Assembly (NCBI RefSeq): GCF_000308375.1
Contig: NZ_BAFQ01000139.1
Coordinates: 1-64,000, forward strand
Reading direction: 5' to 3'
DNA: 64,000 bases
Source: Nocardia aobensis NBRC 100429
GTDB taxonomy: Bacteria > Actinomycetota > Actinomycetes > Mycobacteriales > Mycobacteriaceae
The position numbers and the translations under genes are program-made. Shown here piece after piece: positions 45,980-56,382 of the stretch (position 1 is the first letter of the stretch; every line of letters starts with the position of its first letter). The notes under the pieces were generated by a model. It was not told where the DNA came from. It made no database searches and saw nothing but the letters and a program-made list of their open reading frames with translations.

Positions 45980-47253
45980 GCGAGGAGACACCCGGCGGAC
46001 AACCGACGGTGATCGTGCGTATGGCCGACGCGGGCGATCTGTACATGTCGTGGCGCTGGCTCGGGGATACCGCGAGTCCGGGCGTGGCCGCGCTGCCCGG
46101 CGCCGACATCGACGCCGTGGTGCGGCGGCTCGCGGCGGCACTGCCCGATCCCTCTCGCTCGGGTGGTCTCGAAAAGGCGCTCACCACAGATGCTTTCGCC
46201 GCGCGCGATTCTGAATACGCACTGGCGCAGGCACTCAGCCGCGCACTGCTCCCCCAGGCCCTCGCGGTCCAGCTGCACGACCTGCTCGTGCGCGGTGTCC
46301 GTCCGCATATCCGGTTGCAGCCGTCGCCGCGAGTCGCGCAGGTGCCGTGGGAAATCATCGCCCCCGATCCGAACCTGCGGCTGATCGATATCGCGGATCT
46401 CAGCCTGCTCGCACCGGCGAGTACCGTCCACGCTCCCGGCCGCACCGCGCGCAACTGGGTGGTCGACCGCGAGCTGCCGGTGGTCGCGGTGCTCGATCCG
46501 CGTGTGCCGGGATTCCGGGCGGAATCCGAACTCGGTTCGGTGCTCGGACGGATGAGCTCCGGCTCGCCGCTCACGCAGACGGTTTCCGAATACGTTGCAC
46601 AGCAGCGTCTTCGGCCGATAGTCGACGACCCGCTGCACGCCTTCCGGCGCACCGATCTCGACCGGTCCCGCCTGAGCGCCCTCCTGCGGGACGGGGCCGC
46701 CCGGCTGGTCTACGTCGGCCACGTCACCGCCGAACGCCCGGAATCCGGTCTGAGCGAGAACGCCGAACTCCACCTCGCCTGCACCACCGACACCACCGGT
46801 TTCGCCCGGCCGCAGCGCACGCATCGCCCGCTGTCGGCCAAGGATCTGCTGCTGGGCACCCATACGCTGGAGACCGAACCCGTTGCCGGACCGCAACTCT
46901 GGCCGATTCCGAGCCGAGTCGCGCTCATCGCCTGCGAAAGCGGCGGCGATCTGCGCTTCACCGAGGCGCTCGGCTTGGTGGCCGCGATGATCCACGGCGG
47001 TGCCGAACTCGTCACCGCCACCCGCTGGCCGCTGCCCACCGATCTGGCATTCGAGCGATTCGCGGGCGTTACCGGCACGACACCGCTGCAAGATGTCATC
47101 TGCGCAGTCGACGAGGCGCACGAACAAGTGGAACCCATTGCCGCCCTAGTCAATTGGCAGCGTAAGCGGCTGGCAGCTTGGCGTGAGAGGGGCGCGGTGG
47201 AGGACTCACCACTGCTGTGGGCGGCCTTCGCCACCGTCGACGCCGGGAGCTGA
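45976..47253 (+). CDS. CHAT operon protein 4, CHAT-domain protease
   Basis: A 425-residue caspase-like (clan CD) CHAT protein from ATG 45976. The N-terminal half has IRLQPSPRVAQVPWEIIAP, a typical CHAT lead-in ('P-W-E'). The catalytic His is in ARLVYVGHVTAE near residue 240 and the catalytic Cys in PSRVALIACESGGD near residue 320, followed by GLVAAMIHGGAELVTATRWPL, the characteristic A-x-x-x-x-G-A-x-x-V core. CHAT proteases cleave gasdermins, Csx30 or other partners in antiviral systems. The target here is unknown. Confidence 0.88.
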   Translation: MSEETPGGQPTVIVRMADAGDLYMSWRWLGDTASPGVAALPGADIDAVVRRLAAALPDPSRSGGLEKALTTDAFAARDSEYALAQALSRALLPQALAVQLHDLLVRGVRPHIRLQPSPRVAQVPWEIIAPDPNLRLIDIADLSLLAPASTVHAPGRTARNWVVDRELPVVAVLDPRVPGFRAESELGSVLGRMSSGSPLTQTVSEYVAQQRLRPIVDDPLHAFRRTDLDRSRLSALLRDGAARLVYVGHVTAERPESGLSENAELHLACTTDTTGFARPQRTHRPLSAKDLLLGTHTLETEPVAGPQLWPIPSRVALIACESGGDLRFTEALGLVAAMIHGGAELVTATRWPLPTDLAFERFAGVTGTTPLQDVICAVDEAHEQVEPIAALVNWQRKRLAAWRERGAVEDSPLLWAAFATVDAGS

Positions 47254-47266
47254 GCAGACAGTACGA

Positions 47267-47452
47267 ATGAACCCCGTTGAAACTACCGATGCAGCATCGC
47301 CACAACAGTCATCTGATCGAGGATCGAACAAGCCGAACCGGTTGCCGCCCTGGCGAATTGCAGGACGCACGACGCACTGCCCGGGCTGTGGCCGGCATTA
47401 TCGAGTACTGACCGTCGCGGCGGGCGGCAGTCGCCACAGTCGCCGGGATTGA
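47267..47452 (+). CDS. 61-residue CxxC mini-protein downstream of CHAT
   Basis: A short frame from ATG 47267, 13 nt after the CHAT stop, with no strong RBS. N-terminal half is Ser/Asn/Pro-rich and disordered; the C-terminal half has a half zinc ribbon (THCPGCGRHYRVL). Could be a fifth operon member or a chance frame; the CxxC plus His context favours a real gene, moderately. Confidence 0.45.
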   Translation: MNPVETTDAASPQQSSDRGSNKPNRLPPWRIAGRTTHCPGCGRHYRVLTVAAGGSRHSRRD

Positions 47453-47600
47453 GCGCTGCGAGACATAGCGAGTGCCGGGCACTCACGCGCACTGCCGGTC
47501 TCCAGGCAGGGTGAACTGGCGCCGCATCGAAACGATCTTCGTCGTGGGTAGCGCTCGATGAGGTAGATGGGTCGGCTGACCGAACGCCCAGCGCATACGC

Positions 47601-47636
47601 AACGACCCGCCGGACAAGATTGCCCGGCGGGTCGTT
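47601..47636. terminator. terminator downstream of ilvC
   Basis: A 13-bp perfect stem aacgacccgccgg / ccggcgggtcgtt with a 10-nt loop, 16 nt past the ilvC stop. The 47453-47600 stretch holds no other supported element. Confidence 0.85.
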
Positions 47637-47651
47637 ATGCGGTGGGAAACC

Positions 47652-49203
<1,552 letters not shown>

Positions 49204-49207
<4 letters not shown>

Positions 49208-51168
49208 AGGTTGGTCTCCTTCTGCGAGGCCCGTTCGTGCGCCGACAGGGTCGCCTTGTCGTGCGACATGGCCTCATGGATGACGGCGGGCTCGGAGGCC
49301 TGCTCGTCCTCGTCGAACAGGGGGCGGATGCCGCGGGCGGCCATGATCTCGTCGTTGGAGGTGCCGGCGGCGACCATCGGCCACACCTGCGCGTCCTTGC
49401 CGACGATGAAGTCGATCACCACGGGACGGTCGTTGATCGACTGCGCCTCGCGGATGGCGGCCTCGACGTCCTCTTCCTTCTCCACCCGGATGCCGTGGCA
49501 GCCCAGCGCTTCGGCGAGCTTCACGAAATCGGGGATGCGCAGGGTGTGGGTGCCCAGGTCGGTGTTGGAGTAGCGCTTCTCGTAGAACAGGGTCTGCCAC
49601 TGCCGGACCATGCCCAGGTTGCCGTTGTTGATCAGCGCGACCTTGATCGGCACGCCCTCGACGGCACAGGTGGCCAGCTCCTGGTTGGTCATCTGGAAGC
49701 AGCCGTCACCATCGACCGCCCACACCTCTTTGTCCGGCGCGCCCATCTTGGCGCCCATCGCCGCGGGCACGGCGTAGCCCATGGTGCCCAGGCCACCGGA
49801 GTTGAGCCAGGTGCGCGGCTTCTCGTACTTGACGAACTGCGCGGCCCACATCTGGTGCTGGCCGACACCGGCGACGTAGATCGCCTCCGGTCCGGCGAGG
49901 CGGCCCAGGGTCTCGATGACGTACTCCGGCGACAGCGAGCCGTCGGAGGTGGGGCCGTAGCCGAGCGGGTACTGCTTGCGCACACCGTCGAGGTAGGTCC
50001 ACCAGGACGCCAGATCCAGCAGCGGAGCCTCGGCGTTGGTGAAGGCCGGATCGGACTTGAGGGTCTCGATCAGTTCGGTGATGACCTCACGGCAGTCGCC
50101 CACGATCGGCACATCGGCGTGGCGGTTCTTGCCGATCTCGGCGGGGTCGATATCGGCGTGGATCACCTTCGCGTGCGGGGCGAAGGAATCCAGCTGACCG
50201 GTGACGCGGTCGTCGAAGCGGGCGCCCAGCGTGATCAGCAGGTCCGACTTCTGCAGAGCGGCAACGGCTCCCACGGTGCCGTGCATACCGGGCATACCCA
50301 TGTTGAGGGTGTGGCTGTCGGGGAACGCGCCGCGCGCCATCAGGGTGGTGACCACCGGGATGCCGGTCAGCTCGGCCAGTTCCAACAGCTCCGGCGAGGC
50401 GTCGGCCTTGATCACGCCGCCGCCGACGTAGAGCACGGGAGCCTTGGCCTCGGCGATCATGCGGGCCGCCTCGCGCACCTGCTTGCCGTGCGGCTTGGTC
50501 ACCGGGCGGTAGCCGGGCAACCGCATCTCCGGCGGCCAGCTGAAGGTGGTCTGCGCCTGCAGCACGTCCTTCGGGATGTCGACCAGCACCGCGCCCGGGC
50601 GGCCGGACGAGGCCAGGTGGAACGCCTCGGCGATGATGCGCGGGATGTCGATGGCGTCGTTGACCAGGAAGTTGTGTTTGGTGCACGCCATGGTGATGCC
50701 GGAGATGTCGGCTTCCTGGAAGGCGTCGGTACCGATCAGGCCACGGCCGACCTGTCCGGTGATCGCCACCAGCGGCACCGAATCCATCTGCGCGTCCGCG
50801 ATCGGGGTCACCAGGTTGGTCGCGCCCGGACCGGATGTGGCCATACACACACCGACCTTGCCGGTGGCCTGGGCGTAACCGGTCGCCGCATGTCCGGCGC
50901 CCTGCTCGTGGCGGACCAGCACGTGGCGCACGCGCGTGGAGTCGAAGAGCGGGTCGTAGACGGGGAGAATCGCACCACCCGGAATGCCGAATACCGTGTC
51001 GACGCCGAGCTCCTCGAGGGAGCGGACGACGGACTGGGCGCCGGTCACCTTCTCGGGCGGGACCTGGCGGCGGTTTCCGGTCGCGGCCGCAGCCGCGGGA
51101 GTCGGCTGGGAAGCCGAGGGCGCTGGCCTGCGGGCCGAGGGCCCGGGCCGTGCGGTTGGTGCGCTCAC
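49204..51168 (-). CDS. ilvB: acetolactate synthase large (catalytic) subunit
   Basis: A 654-residue thiamine-diphosphate enzyme condensing two pyruvates, or pyruvate and 2-oxobutyrate. The catalytic Glu is in [18 protein letters not shown]; the ThDP motif is [18 protein letters not shown]; the FAD/quinone-type middle domain is intact. The first about 40 residues are a Pro/Ala-rich tail. It is preceded by a 189-nt leader with a Leu-Leu-Val-Ile peptide and terminator (see leader entries), and an operator further upstream. Confidence 0.97.
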
Positions 51169-51271
51169 CGTCTTTTTCCTTACTGCTTGTCGTTCACCGC
51201 TTCGCTCTCACGGGGCGCCTGCGCGGCGCTCGAGCGAACATCGAAGCCGTGAACACAACTTGTCCGAACAC

Positions 51272-51306
51272 AAAAAAGCCCCCGTCAGCCGATGGCTGAG
51301 CGAGGG
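51272..51306 (-). terminator. ilvB attenuator terminator
   Basis: On the minus strand, TCAGCC-atc-GGCTGA forms a 6-bp stem, extended by interrupted pairs of CCC with GGG, and is followed by a six-T run (51277-51272). It lies between the leader peptide gene and ilvB. The upstream segment GCTGAGC (51361-51355), at the leader stop codon, is complementary to GCTCAGC (51301-51295) in the terminator's 5' arm and would form the competing antiterminator. Confidence 0.75.
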
Positions 51307-51356
51307 TGGCGCGTCGCAGTTGCGAGCTTGACGTAGTCGACCTCGAGTCGTCAGGC

Positions 51357-51404
51357 TCAGCGCTGGACGCGCCGGCCGATTACGAGAAGCTCGTTTCGAT
51401 TCAC
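51357..51404 (-). CDS. ilvB leader (attenuation) peptide
   Basis: A 15-codon gene from GTG 51404 to TGA, product MNRNELLVIGRRVQR. The tandem Leu-Leu-Val-Ile codons (CTT CTC GTA ATC) are the control codons that stall ribosomes when branched-chain aminoacyl-tRNAs run low. No Shine-Dalgarno is present; the -10 TACCGT ends seven bases upstream, so the leader appears leaderless. Stalling frees the antiterminator segment at the peptide's stop codon. Leader-peptide attenuation of ilvBNC is known in Corynebacterium glutamicum. Confidence 0.72.
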   Translation of the reverse strand: MNRNELLVIGRRVQR

Positions 51405-51411
51405 GCGCTCG

Positions 51412-51441
51412 ACGGTATGCGCGCGAGAGTCGATGAGTCAA
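51412..51441 (-). promoter_or_regulatory. ilvBNC promoter
   Basis: On the minus strand, -35 TTGACT (51441-51436) and -10 TACCGT (51417-51412) are separated by 18 bp. The predicted start, seven bases on, is the GTG of the leader peptide at 51404. Confidence 0.6.
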
Positions 51442-51458
51442 ATTACTTGACGTGCGGT

Positions 51459-51475
51459 GTCTCATTATGTGAGAC
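51459..51475. promoter_or_regulatory. palindromic operator upstream of ilvB
   Basis: gtctca-ttatg-tgagac, a perfect 6-bp-arm palindrome, matches 14 of 17 positions with the leuC/IclR operator at 6826-6842. It is centred about 63 bp upstream of the predicted ilvB start point, a position typical for activation, and 45 bp upstream of the cfp6 start codon on the other side. Confidence 0.65.
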
Positions 51476-51519
51476 GGGGCGGTTCGAGTGTCGCTTCACC
51501 ATGATGCGAGGATGGGGGT

Positions 51520-52095
51520 GTGTCATCGCCGCAGCAGTCCGTGCCACCAGCTCAATCGTCCCACACCGCCGAGGGCGGATCCGATACGGGGCGTGTGATC
51601 CGTATTCCCCGGCTGGCGCATCTCGGGGTGTTCATCCTGCTGTTCTGCGCGGCGTTCCCGTTCTTCGGCTGGCCGGCGGTGCTGTGGATCCTGTTCCTCA
51701 TTCCGATCGCGGCCGCGTGGTGGGTCGAACGCTCCCGCACCACGGTGTCGGCCGGTGGACTCGATCTGCGGACGATTTTCGGTTCCCGGCACGTCGACTG
51801 GTCGCAGATTCAGGGGCTGCGGATCCCCAAGCGCGGCTGGGTGCGCGCCCATCTGAGCGACGACTCCGAGGTGGCTCTGCCGGCGGTGAGCTACGACCGA
51901 TTGAAGGATCTGGTCGCGGCCTCGGACGGGCGGATTCCGGATCCGTTCGCGCGGCCGGAGAAGAGCGCGGCGAGCGCGGAGGACAAGAGCGGCGGCGGCC
52001 AGGAAGGCAGCGCCGACGAGACCCCGGAATCCGGTGCAGCGGACAGCTCGTCGACCGACGCTGCCGACAAGCCGGACACCCCCACGGACGACTGA
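51520..52095 (+). CDS. cfp6: PH-domain membrane protein, Cfp6-like
   Basis: A 191-residue protein from GTG 51520. Two hydrophobic segments (HLGVFILLFCAAFPFFGWPA and VLWILFLIPIAAAWWV) anchor it; the following RTTVSAGGLDLRTIFGSRHV and WSQIQGLRIPKRGWVRAHL form a bacterial PH domain. A Gly/Ser/Asp-rich tail ends it. In M. tuberculosis the matching gene beside ilvB1 is Rv3004 (low-molecular-weight antigen Cfp6). Function is unknown. Confidence 0.82.
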   Translation: MSSPQQSVPPAQSSHTAEGGSDTGRVIRIPRLAHLGVFILLFCAAFPFFGWPAVLWILFLIPIAAAWWVERSRTTVSAGGLDLRTIFGSRHVDWSQIQGLRIPKRGWVRAHLSDDSEVALPAVSYDRLKDLVAASDGRIPDPFARPEKSAASAEDKSGGGQEGSADETPESGAADSSSTDAADKPDTPTDD

Positions 52096-52605
52096 GCGAA
52101 CTACTTCTTCAACTCCGCCGCTTCGGCGGGTTGTCGCAGCACGACCGCGGCGATCGAGTGGGATGTTTCACACTCTCGCGCCAACCCCGAACGCCGGGAA
52201 CAAATCCGAGCTTTCGCGGCGCTGCCCTGAGGACGTCCCCACTCGGGGCGCAGTCGCCGCGATCATCGCATCGCGGTGCGGGTCCGTGGTCGAGACCCCA
52301 CCCGGTGACGGCCGCTCGGACCGGCTCGACGTGCGTCGTGCTGCCGCGCCACCCCGCGGCCGCACGACCACCCGCCTCCGGTGAGCACGCTCCGGTGGCG
52401 GGAGTAACGTTGAAGCGCCGAACAGACACTCTGCTCTTGCGAACAGACACCTCTGCCGACGACACCACTCGCCGAAGAGACGCTCCGCACGGTGGCCGAC
52501 CAGCCCTCGGCCCCGGCGACCCACCGGACGATGAGCACCGACGAGCAGAGCCCTGCCCGAGTAGAGCCGCTCCGGCCACCGCGCCGACCACCGAGGACCG
52601 AATTC
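52096..52605. other. 510-bp region upstream of ilvD
   Basis: No convincing gene. It holds an 11-bp direct repeat, cgaacagacac, at 52419-52429 and 52440-52450, in a 21-bp (two-turn) phase, which could bind a regulator of ilvD. In-frame codons precede the ilvD ATG but read as a Pro/Arg-rich tail with no family match. A terminator for cfp6 was not found. Confidence 0.5.
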
Positions 52606-54447
52606 ATGCCACCGCTTCGCTCACGCACCACCACCGCCGGACGCAATGCCGCAGGCGCACGCGCACTCTGGCGGGCCACCGGCCTGACCGACTCCGATTT
52701 CGGTAAGCCGATCGTCGCGATCGCGAACTCCTACACCCAATTCGTGCCCGGCCACGTGCATCTCAAGGATGTCGGCGAGATAGTCGCCGACGCGGTGCGC
52801 GCCGCCGGCGGTGTGCCGCGCGAATTCCACACCATCGCCGTCGACGACGGCATCGCGATGGGTCACGGCGGCATGCTCTACTCGCTGCCCAGCCGCGAAA
52901 TCATCGCGGACTCGGTCGAATACATGGTCAACGCGCACACCGCCGACGCGCTGGTGTGTATCTCCAACTGCGACAAGATCACTCCCGGCATGCTCAACGC
53001 CGCCATGCGGCTGAACATCCCGACCGTGTTCGTCTCCGGCGGTCCGATGGAGGCCGGTAAGGCCGTGGTCGTCGGCGGTGTGGCCCAGGCGCCCACCGAT
53101 CTGATCACCGCGATCGCCGCCAGCGCCTCCACCGAGGTCAGCGACGAGGGCCTCAGCGAAGTCGAGCGCAGCGCCTGCCCGACCTGCGGTTCCTGTTCCG
53201 GCATGTTCACCGCGAACTCGATGAACTGCCTCACCGAGGCACTGGGCCTGGCACTGCCCGGCAACGGCTCCACCCTCGCCACCCACGCGGCGCGGCGGGC
53301 CCTGTTCGAGCGGGCCGGCAGCACCGTCGTCGACATCGCCAACCGCTGGTACCGCGACGACGACGATTCCGTCCTGCCGCGAAACGTCGCCAACGCCAAG
53401 GCCTTCCGCAACGCGATGGCCCTCGACGTCGCGATGGGCGGTTCCACCAACACGGTGCTGCACACCCTGGCCGCCGCGCAGGAAGGCGAGATCGATTTCG
53501 ACCTCGCCACCATCGACGAGATCTCGCGCCGGGTGCCCTGCCTGTCGAAGGTCTCCCCCAACTCCGACTACCACATGGAAGATGTGCACCGCGCCGGTGG
53601 CATCCCCGCCATCCTGGGCGAACTGCGCCGCGGCGGACTGCTGGAAACCGATGTGACCACCGTGCACACCGCCTCCTTCGACGAGTGGCTCGATACCTGG
53701 GACATCCGCTCCGGCAAAGCCTCCGACGAAGCGATCGAACTGTTCCACGCCGCGCCCGGCGGCGTGCGGACCACCGTGCCGTTCTCCACCGAGAACCGCT
53801 GGTCCTCGCTCGACACCGATGCCGAGGGCGGATGCATCCGCGATATCGCGCACGCCTACACCGTCGAAGGCGGCCTGTGCGTGCTGCGGGGCAATATCGC
53901 CCTCGATGGCGCCATCCTGAAAACCGCCGGTATCGACGAGGATCTGTTCACCTTCGAAGGACCGGCCGTGGTGCTGGAATCCCAGGAGGACGCGGTTTCG
54001 GCGATCCTCGGCAAGAAGATCACCCCCGGCGACGTCGTCGTGATCCGGTACGAAGGCCCCGCCGGCGGCCCGGGTATGCAGGAGATGCTGCACCCCACCT
54101 CGTTCCTCAAGGGCCTCGGCCTGGGCAAGGTGTGCGCGCTGATCACCGACGGCCGCTTCTCCGGCGGCACCTCCGGGTTGTCCATCGGGCACATCTCCCC
54201 CGAGGCGGCCAGCGGCGGCGCCATCGGCCTGATCGAGAACGGCGACCGCATCCGCATCGACGTGCACACCCGTGCGCTGGAGCTGCTGGTCGACGACGAG
54301 GTGCTCGCCGAGCGCCGCGCCAAGATGGAAGCGCGGGAACGGCCGTGGCAGCCGGTGCAGCGCGACCGGCCGATCACCACCGCGCTGCGGGCCTACGCCG
54401 CACTGGCCACCTCCGCCGACAAGGGCGCCGTCCGCCGCGTGCCCTAG
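52606..54447 (+). CDS. ilvD: dihydroxy-acid dehydratase
   Basis: A 613-residue Fe-S dehydratase producing 2-oxo-acids for isoleucine and valine. The N-terminus [20 protein letters not shown] matches the family start exactly, so ATG 52606, with GAGGA eight bases upstream, is preferred over upstream in-frame starts. Cluster cysteines are in [12 protein letters not shown] and [12 protein letters not shown]. Located near ilvBNC but transcribed the other way and without the palindromic operator. Confidence 0.97.
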   Translation: MPPLRSRTTTAGRNAAGARALWRATGLTDSDFGKPIVAIANSYTQFVPGHVHLKDVGEIVADAVRAAGGVPREFHTIAVDDGIAMGHGGMLYSLPSREIIADSVEYMVNAHTADALVCISNCDKITPGMLNAAMRLNIPTVFVSGGPMEAGKAVVVGGVAQAPTDLITAIAASASTEVSDEGLSEVERSACPTCGSCSGMFTANSMNCLTEALGLALPGNGSTLATHAARRALFERAGSTVVDIANRWYRDDDDSVLPRNVANAKAFRNAMALDVAMGGSTNTVLHTLAAAQEGEIDFDLATIDEISRRVPCLSKVSPNSDYHMEDVHRAGGIPAILGELRRGGLLETDVTTVHTASFDEWLDTWDIRSGKASDEAIELFHAAPGGVRTTVPFSTENRWSSLDTDAEGGCIRDIAHAYTVEGGLCVLRGNIALDGAILKTAGIDEDLFTFEGPAVVLESQEDAVSAILGKKITPGDVVVIRYEGPAGGPGMQEMLHPTSFLKGLGLGKVCALITDGRFSGGTSGLSIGHISPEAASGGAIGLIENGDRIRIDVHTRALELLVDDEVLAERRAKMEARERPWQPVQRDRPITTALRAYAALATSADKGAVRRVP

Positions 54448-54859
54448 GCTGTGCCGCCTCCCCGCGTTCCTGCGTGCCGTGGGGTGCGGGAAGGGGGTGT
54501 CGGTCTCGCGTCAGGTGATCGACCACGTTTGGTGTGCTACGGTGAGTTACCGAGGTCCATATCGAACCTCAGCCGCAGGTCAGAGCGACACAGTATCGCC
54601 TGACCTGCGGCTGATCGTCGTCTGTTCGCCGGCAACCGGCACGGCGTCCCGCCCTGCCGAGGAGTGATCGCCCCACGATCCGGCGACCGCGAACCGGGAT
54701 GGCGGAAAAAGGGGGATTCGTGGCGCGCACAGCGGGGCGCGCCATGTCCGAATCGAGCAACATTTGTCTGGCGCCGACCGTTCAGAAGCGTCGTCGCCCC
54801 AACCGGTTCCGGTCGCGACCTGCGGGCAACAACCGAGAATCCGATCACGAGGAGTCCCC
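54448..54859. other. 412-bp region between ilvD and haloperoxidase gene
   Basis: No gene is supported. It contains a strong 14-bp inverted repeat (cagccgcaggtcag at 54570-54583 against ctgacctgcggctg at 54600-54613, 16-nt loop), either the late ilvD terminator or an mRNA structure for the next gene. Confidence 0.55.
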
Positions 54860-55684
54860 ATGCCTTTCATTACAACGTCGGACGGCGTCGACATCTACTA
54901 CAAGGACTGGGGCAGCGGACAGCCCATCGTCTTCAGCCACGGCTGGCCTCTGTCCTCGGATGACTGGGACGCACAACTGATGTTCTTCTTGTCCCACGGT
55001 TTCCGGGTGGTTGCTCACGACCGGCGCGGACACGGCCGTTCCGCTCAGGTCGCCGACGGGCACGATATGGACCACTACGCCGATGACCTGGCCGCCGTGG
55101 TCACCCATCTCGATCTGACGAACGCGGTTCATATCGGTCATTCCACCGGCGGCGGGGAGGTCGTGCGTTATCTGACCCGCCACGGACAGGATCGGGCGGC
55201 AAAAGCCGTTCTGATCAGTGCGGTGCCGCCGATCATGGTGAAGACCGCCGACAATCCGGGTGGATTGGACAAGTCGGTCTTCGATGACATCCAGGAGCAG
55301 GTCGCCACCCGCCGGTCGGACTTCTTCCGCACGTTCGCCGAAGGACCGTTCTACGGCTACAACCGGCCCGGCGCACAGCCCTCCGAAGGAGTGATCGCGA
55401 ACTGGTGGCGCCAAGGTATGACCGGCGGCGCCAAAGCCCACTACGACGGTGTCGTCGCATTTTCCCAGACCGACTTCACCGATGAGCTCACGAAGATCAC
55501 GATCCCCACCCTCGTCATGCACGGAGAGGATGACCAGGTGGTCCCGATCGAGAACACCGGCATCCGCTCGGCCGAACTGTTGCCCAACAGCACCCTCAAG
55601 ACCTATCCGGGTTTCCCGCACGGGATGCCGACGACCGAAGCCGCGACCATCAACGCCGACCTGCTCGCATTCATTCGTAGCTGA
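54860..55684 (+). CDS. alpha/beta hydrolase, non-haem haloperoxidase type
   Basis: A 274-residue alpha/beta-hydrolase with GAGGAG before the ATG at 54860. Residues include the oxyanion loop SHGWPLSSDDW, nucleophile Ser in HIGHSTGGGEV near residue 96, Asp in MHGEDDQVVPIENT, and catalytic His in YPGFPHGMP. The motifs match cofactor-free chloroperoxidases/esterases. A detoxifying or esterase role is likely; true halogenation in vivo is doubtful for this class. Confidence 0.9.
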   Translation: MPFITTSDGVDIYYKDWGSGQPIVFSHGWPLSSDDWDAQLMFFLSHGFRVVAHDRRGHGRSAQVADGHDMDHYADDLAAVVTHLDLTNAVHIGHSTGGGEVVRYLTRHGQDRAAKAVLISAVPPIMVKTADNPGGLDKSVFDDIQEQVATRRSDFFRTFAEGPFYGYNRPGAQPSEGVIANWWRQGMTGGAKAHYDGVVAFSQTDFTDELTKITIPTLVMHGEDDQVVPIENTGIRSAELLPNSTLKTYPGFPHGMPTTEAATINADLLAFIRS

Positions 55685-55804
55685 GCGGTCGTTCCGCGCC
55701 GGAGCTCATCCGGGCCGGTCCGCCGGATCTGCGGCAGTTGGGCGACCAGTGACCCCTGTGCATGCGAAACCGATGTCGCCCGAGTGAAAGATCGGAAGAC
55801 GGGT

Positions 55805-55824
55805 CGCCCCGCTGCGGCGGGGCG
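55805..55824. terminator. terminator downstream of the haloperoxidase gene
   Basis: An 8-bp GC stem (cgccccgc / gcggggcg) with a tgcg loop, followed by a C/T-rich run. A second, imperfect hairpin at 55866-55896 followed by tttt lies before the convergent SnoaL-like gene. Confidence 0.65.
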
Positions 55825-55928
55825 GCCCTTTCGCTTCCGGGGCGGGGGTAATCATCGAGTGCGCGAAACGGCTGCTCTCCGACGGGAGCGGCCGTTTTCA
55901 GTGGGTTGTAGTCGGACGTCGCAGCTAC

Positions 55929-56372
55929 CTACCTGCGCAGGTGATGGCTGACGTCGCCGATGAGGTCCATGGTGACCGCGCGTTCGGCGAAGGCCCAGGT
56001 GCCGTCGGTGCGGTGGAAGCGGTCGGCGTAGCGGCCGCTCACGATGGGTTGCAGTGGTAGGTCGGGGGTGGCTTGCAGGACGGTGAAATACGATCTGGCC
56101 GTGGCAGTGCCCTCGGCCTCGTCGACCTCGATCACCAGGTTTGTGACCAGGTGTTTCGTGCGGGGAGTGCCGTCGTCGTAGCGGATCACGGTGGCGGACA
56201 GCATCTTCTCCACCGCGGCGCTGCCCTCGATCCGCGCGCCGCTGCCGCCGAAGCTGCCCGTGGCGAACAGGGCTCCGACGCCGCCGAAGTCGCCCTGGTC
56301 GACCAGCAGGGCGTAGTCGGCGATCAGGCGTTCGATCGCTCGGTGACTCGACGGCTCAACGGGATTCGACAC
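55929..56372 (-). CDS. SnoaL-like/NTF2-fold protein
   Basis: A 147-residue cone-shaped NTF2-like fold protein of the SnoaL_4 type: AIERLIADYALLVDQGDFGG at the N-terminus and FHRTDGTWAFAERAVTMDLI near the C-terminus. Such proteins bind or isomerise small hydrophobic molecules. It starts 10 nt after the DoxX gene's stop, so it is cotranscribed with that gene. No substrate can be assigned. Confidence 0.8.
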   Translation of the reverse strand: MSNPVEPSSHRAIERLIADYALLVDQGDFGGVGALFATGSFGGSGARIEGSAAVEKMLSATVIRYDDGTPRTKHLVTNLVIEVDEAEGTATARSYFTVLQATPDLPLQPIVSGRYADRFHRTDGTWAFAERAVTMDLIGDVSHHLRR

Positions 56373-56382
56373 GGGGACGACT

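Noticed and set aside
42016..47253. Assignment of the CHAT operon to the named CATRA or gasdermin systems
   Set aside because: No gasdermin-like or known CATRA-type sequence was recognised in genes 1 and 2; naming a known system would be a guess.
49237..51252. A 671-codon open frame antisense to ilvB
   Set aside because: Shadow of ilvB; sequence is Gly/Val/Arg/His-rich without domains.
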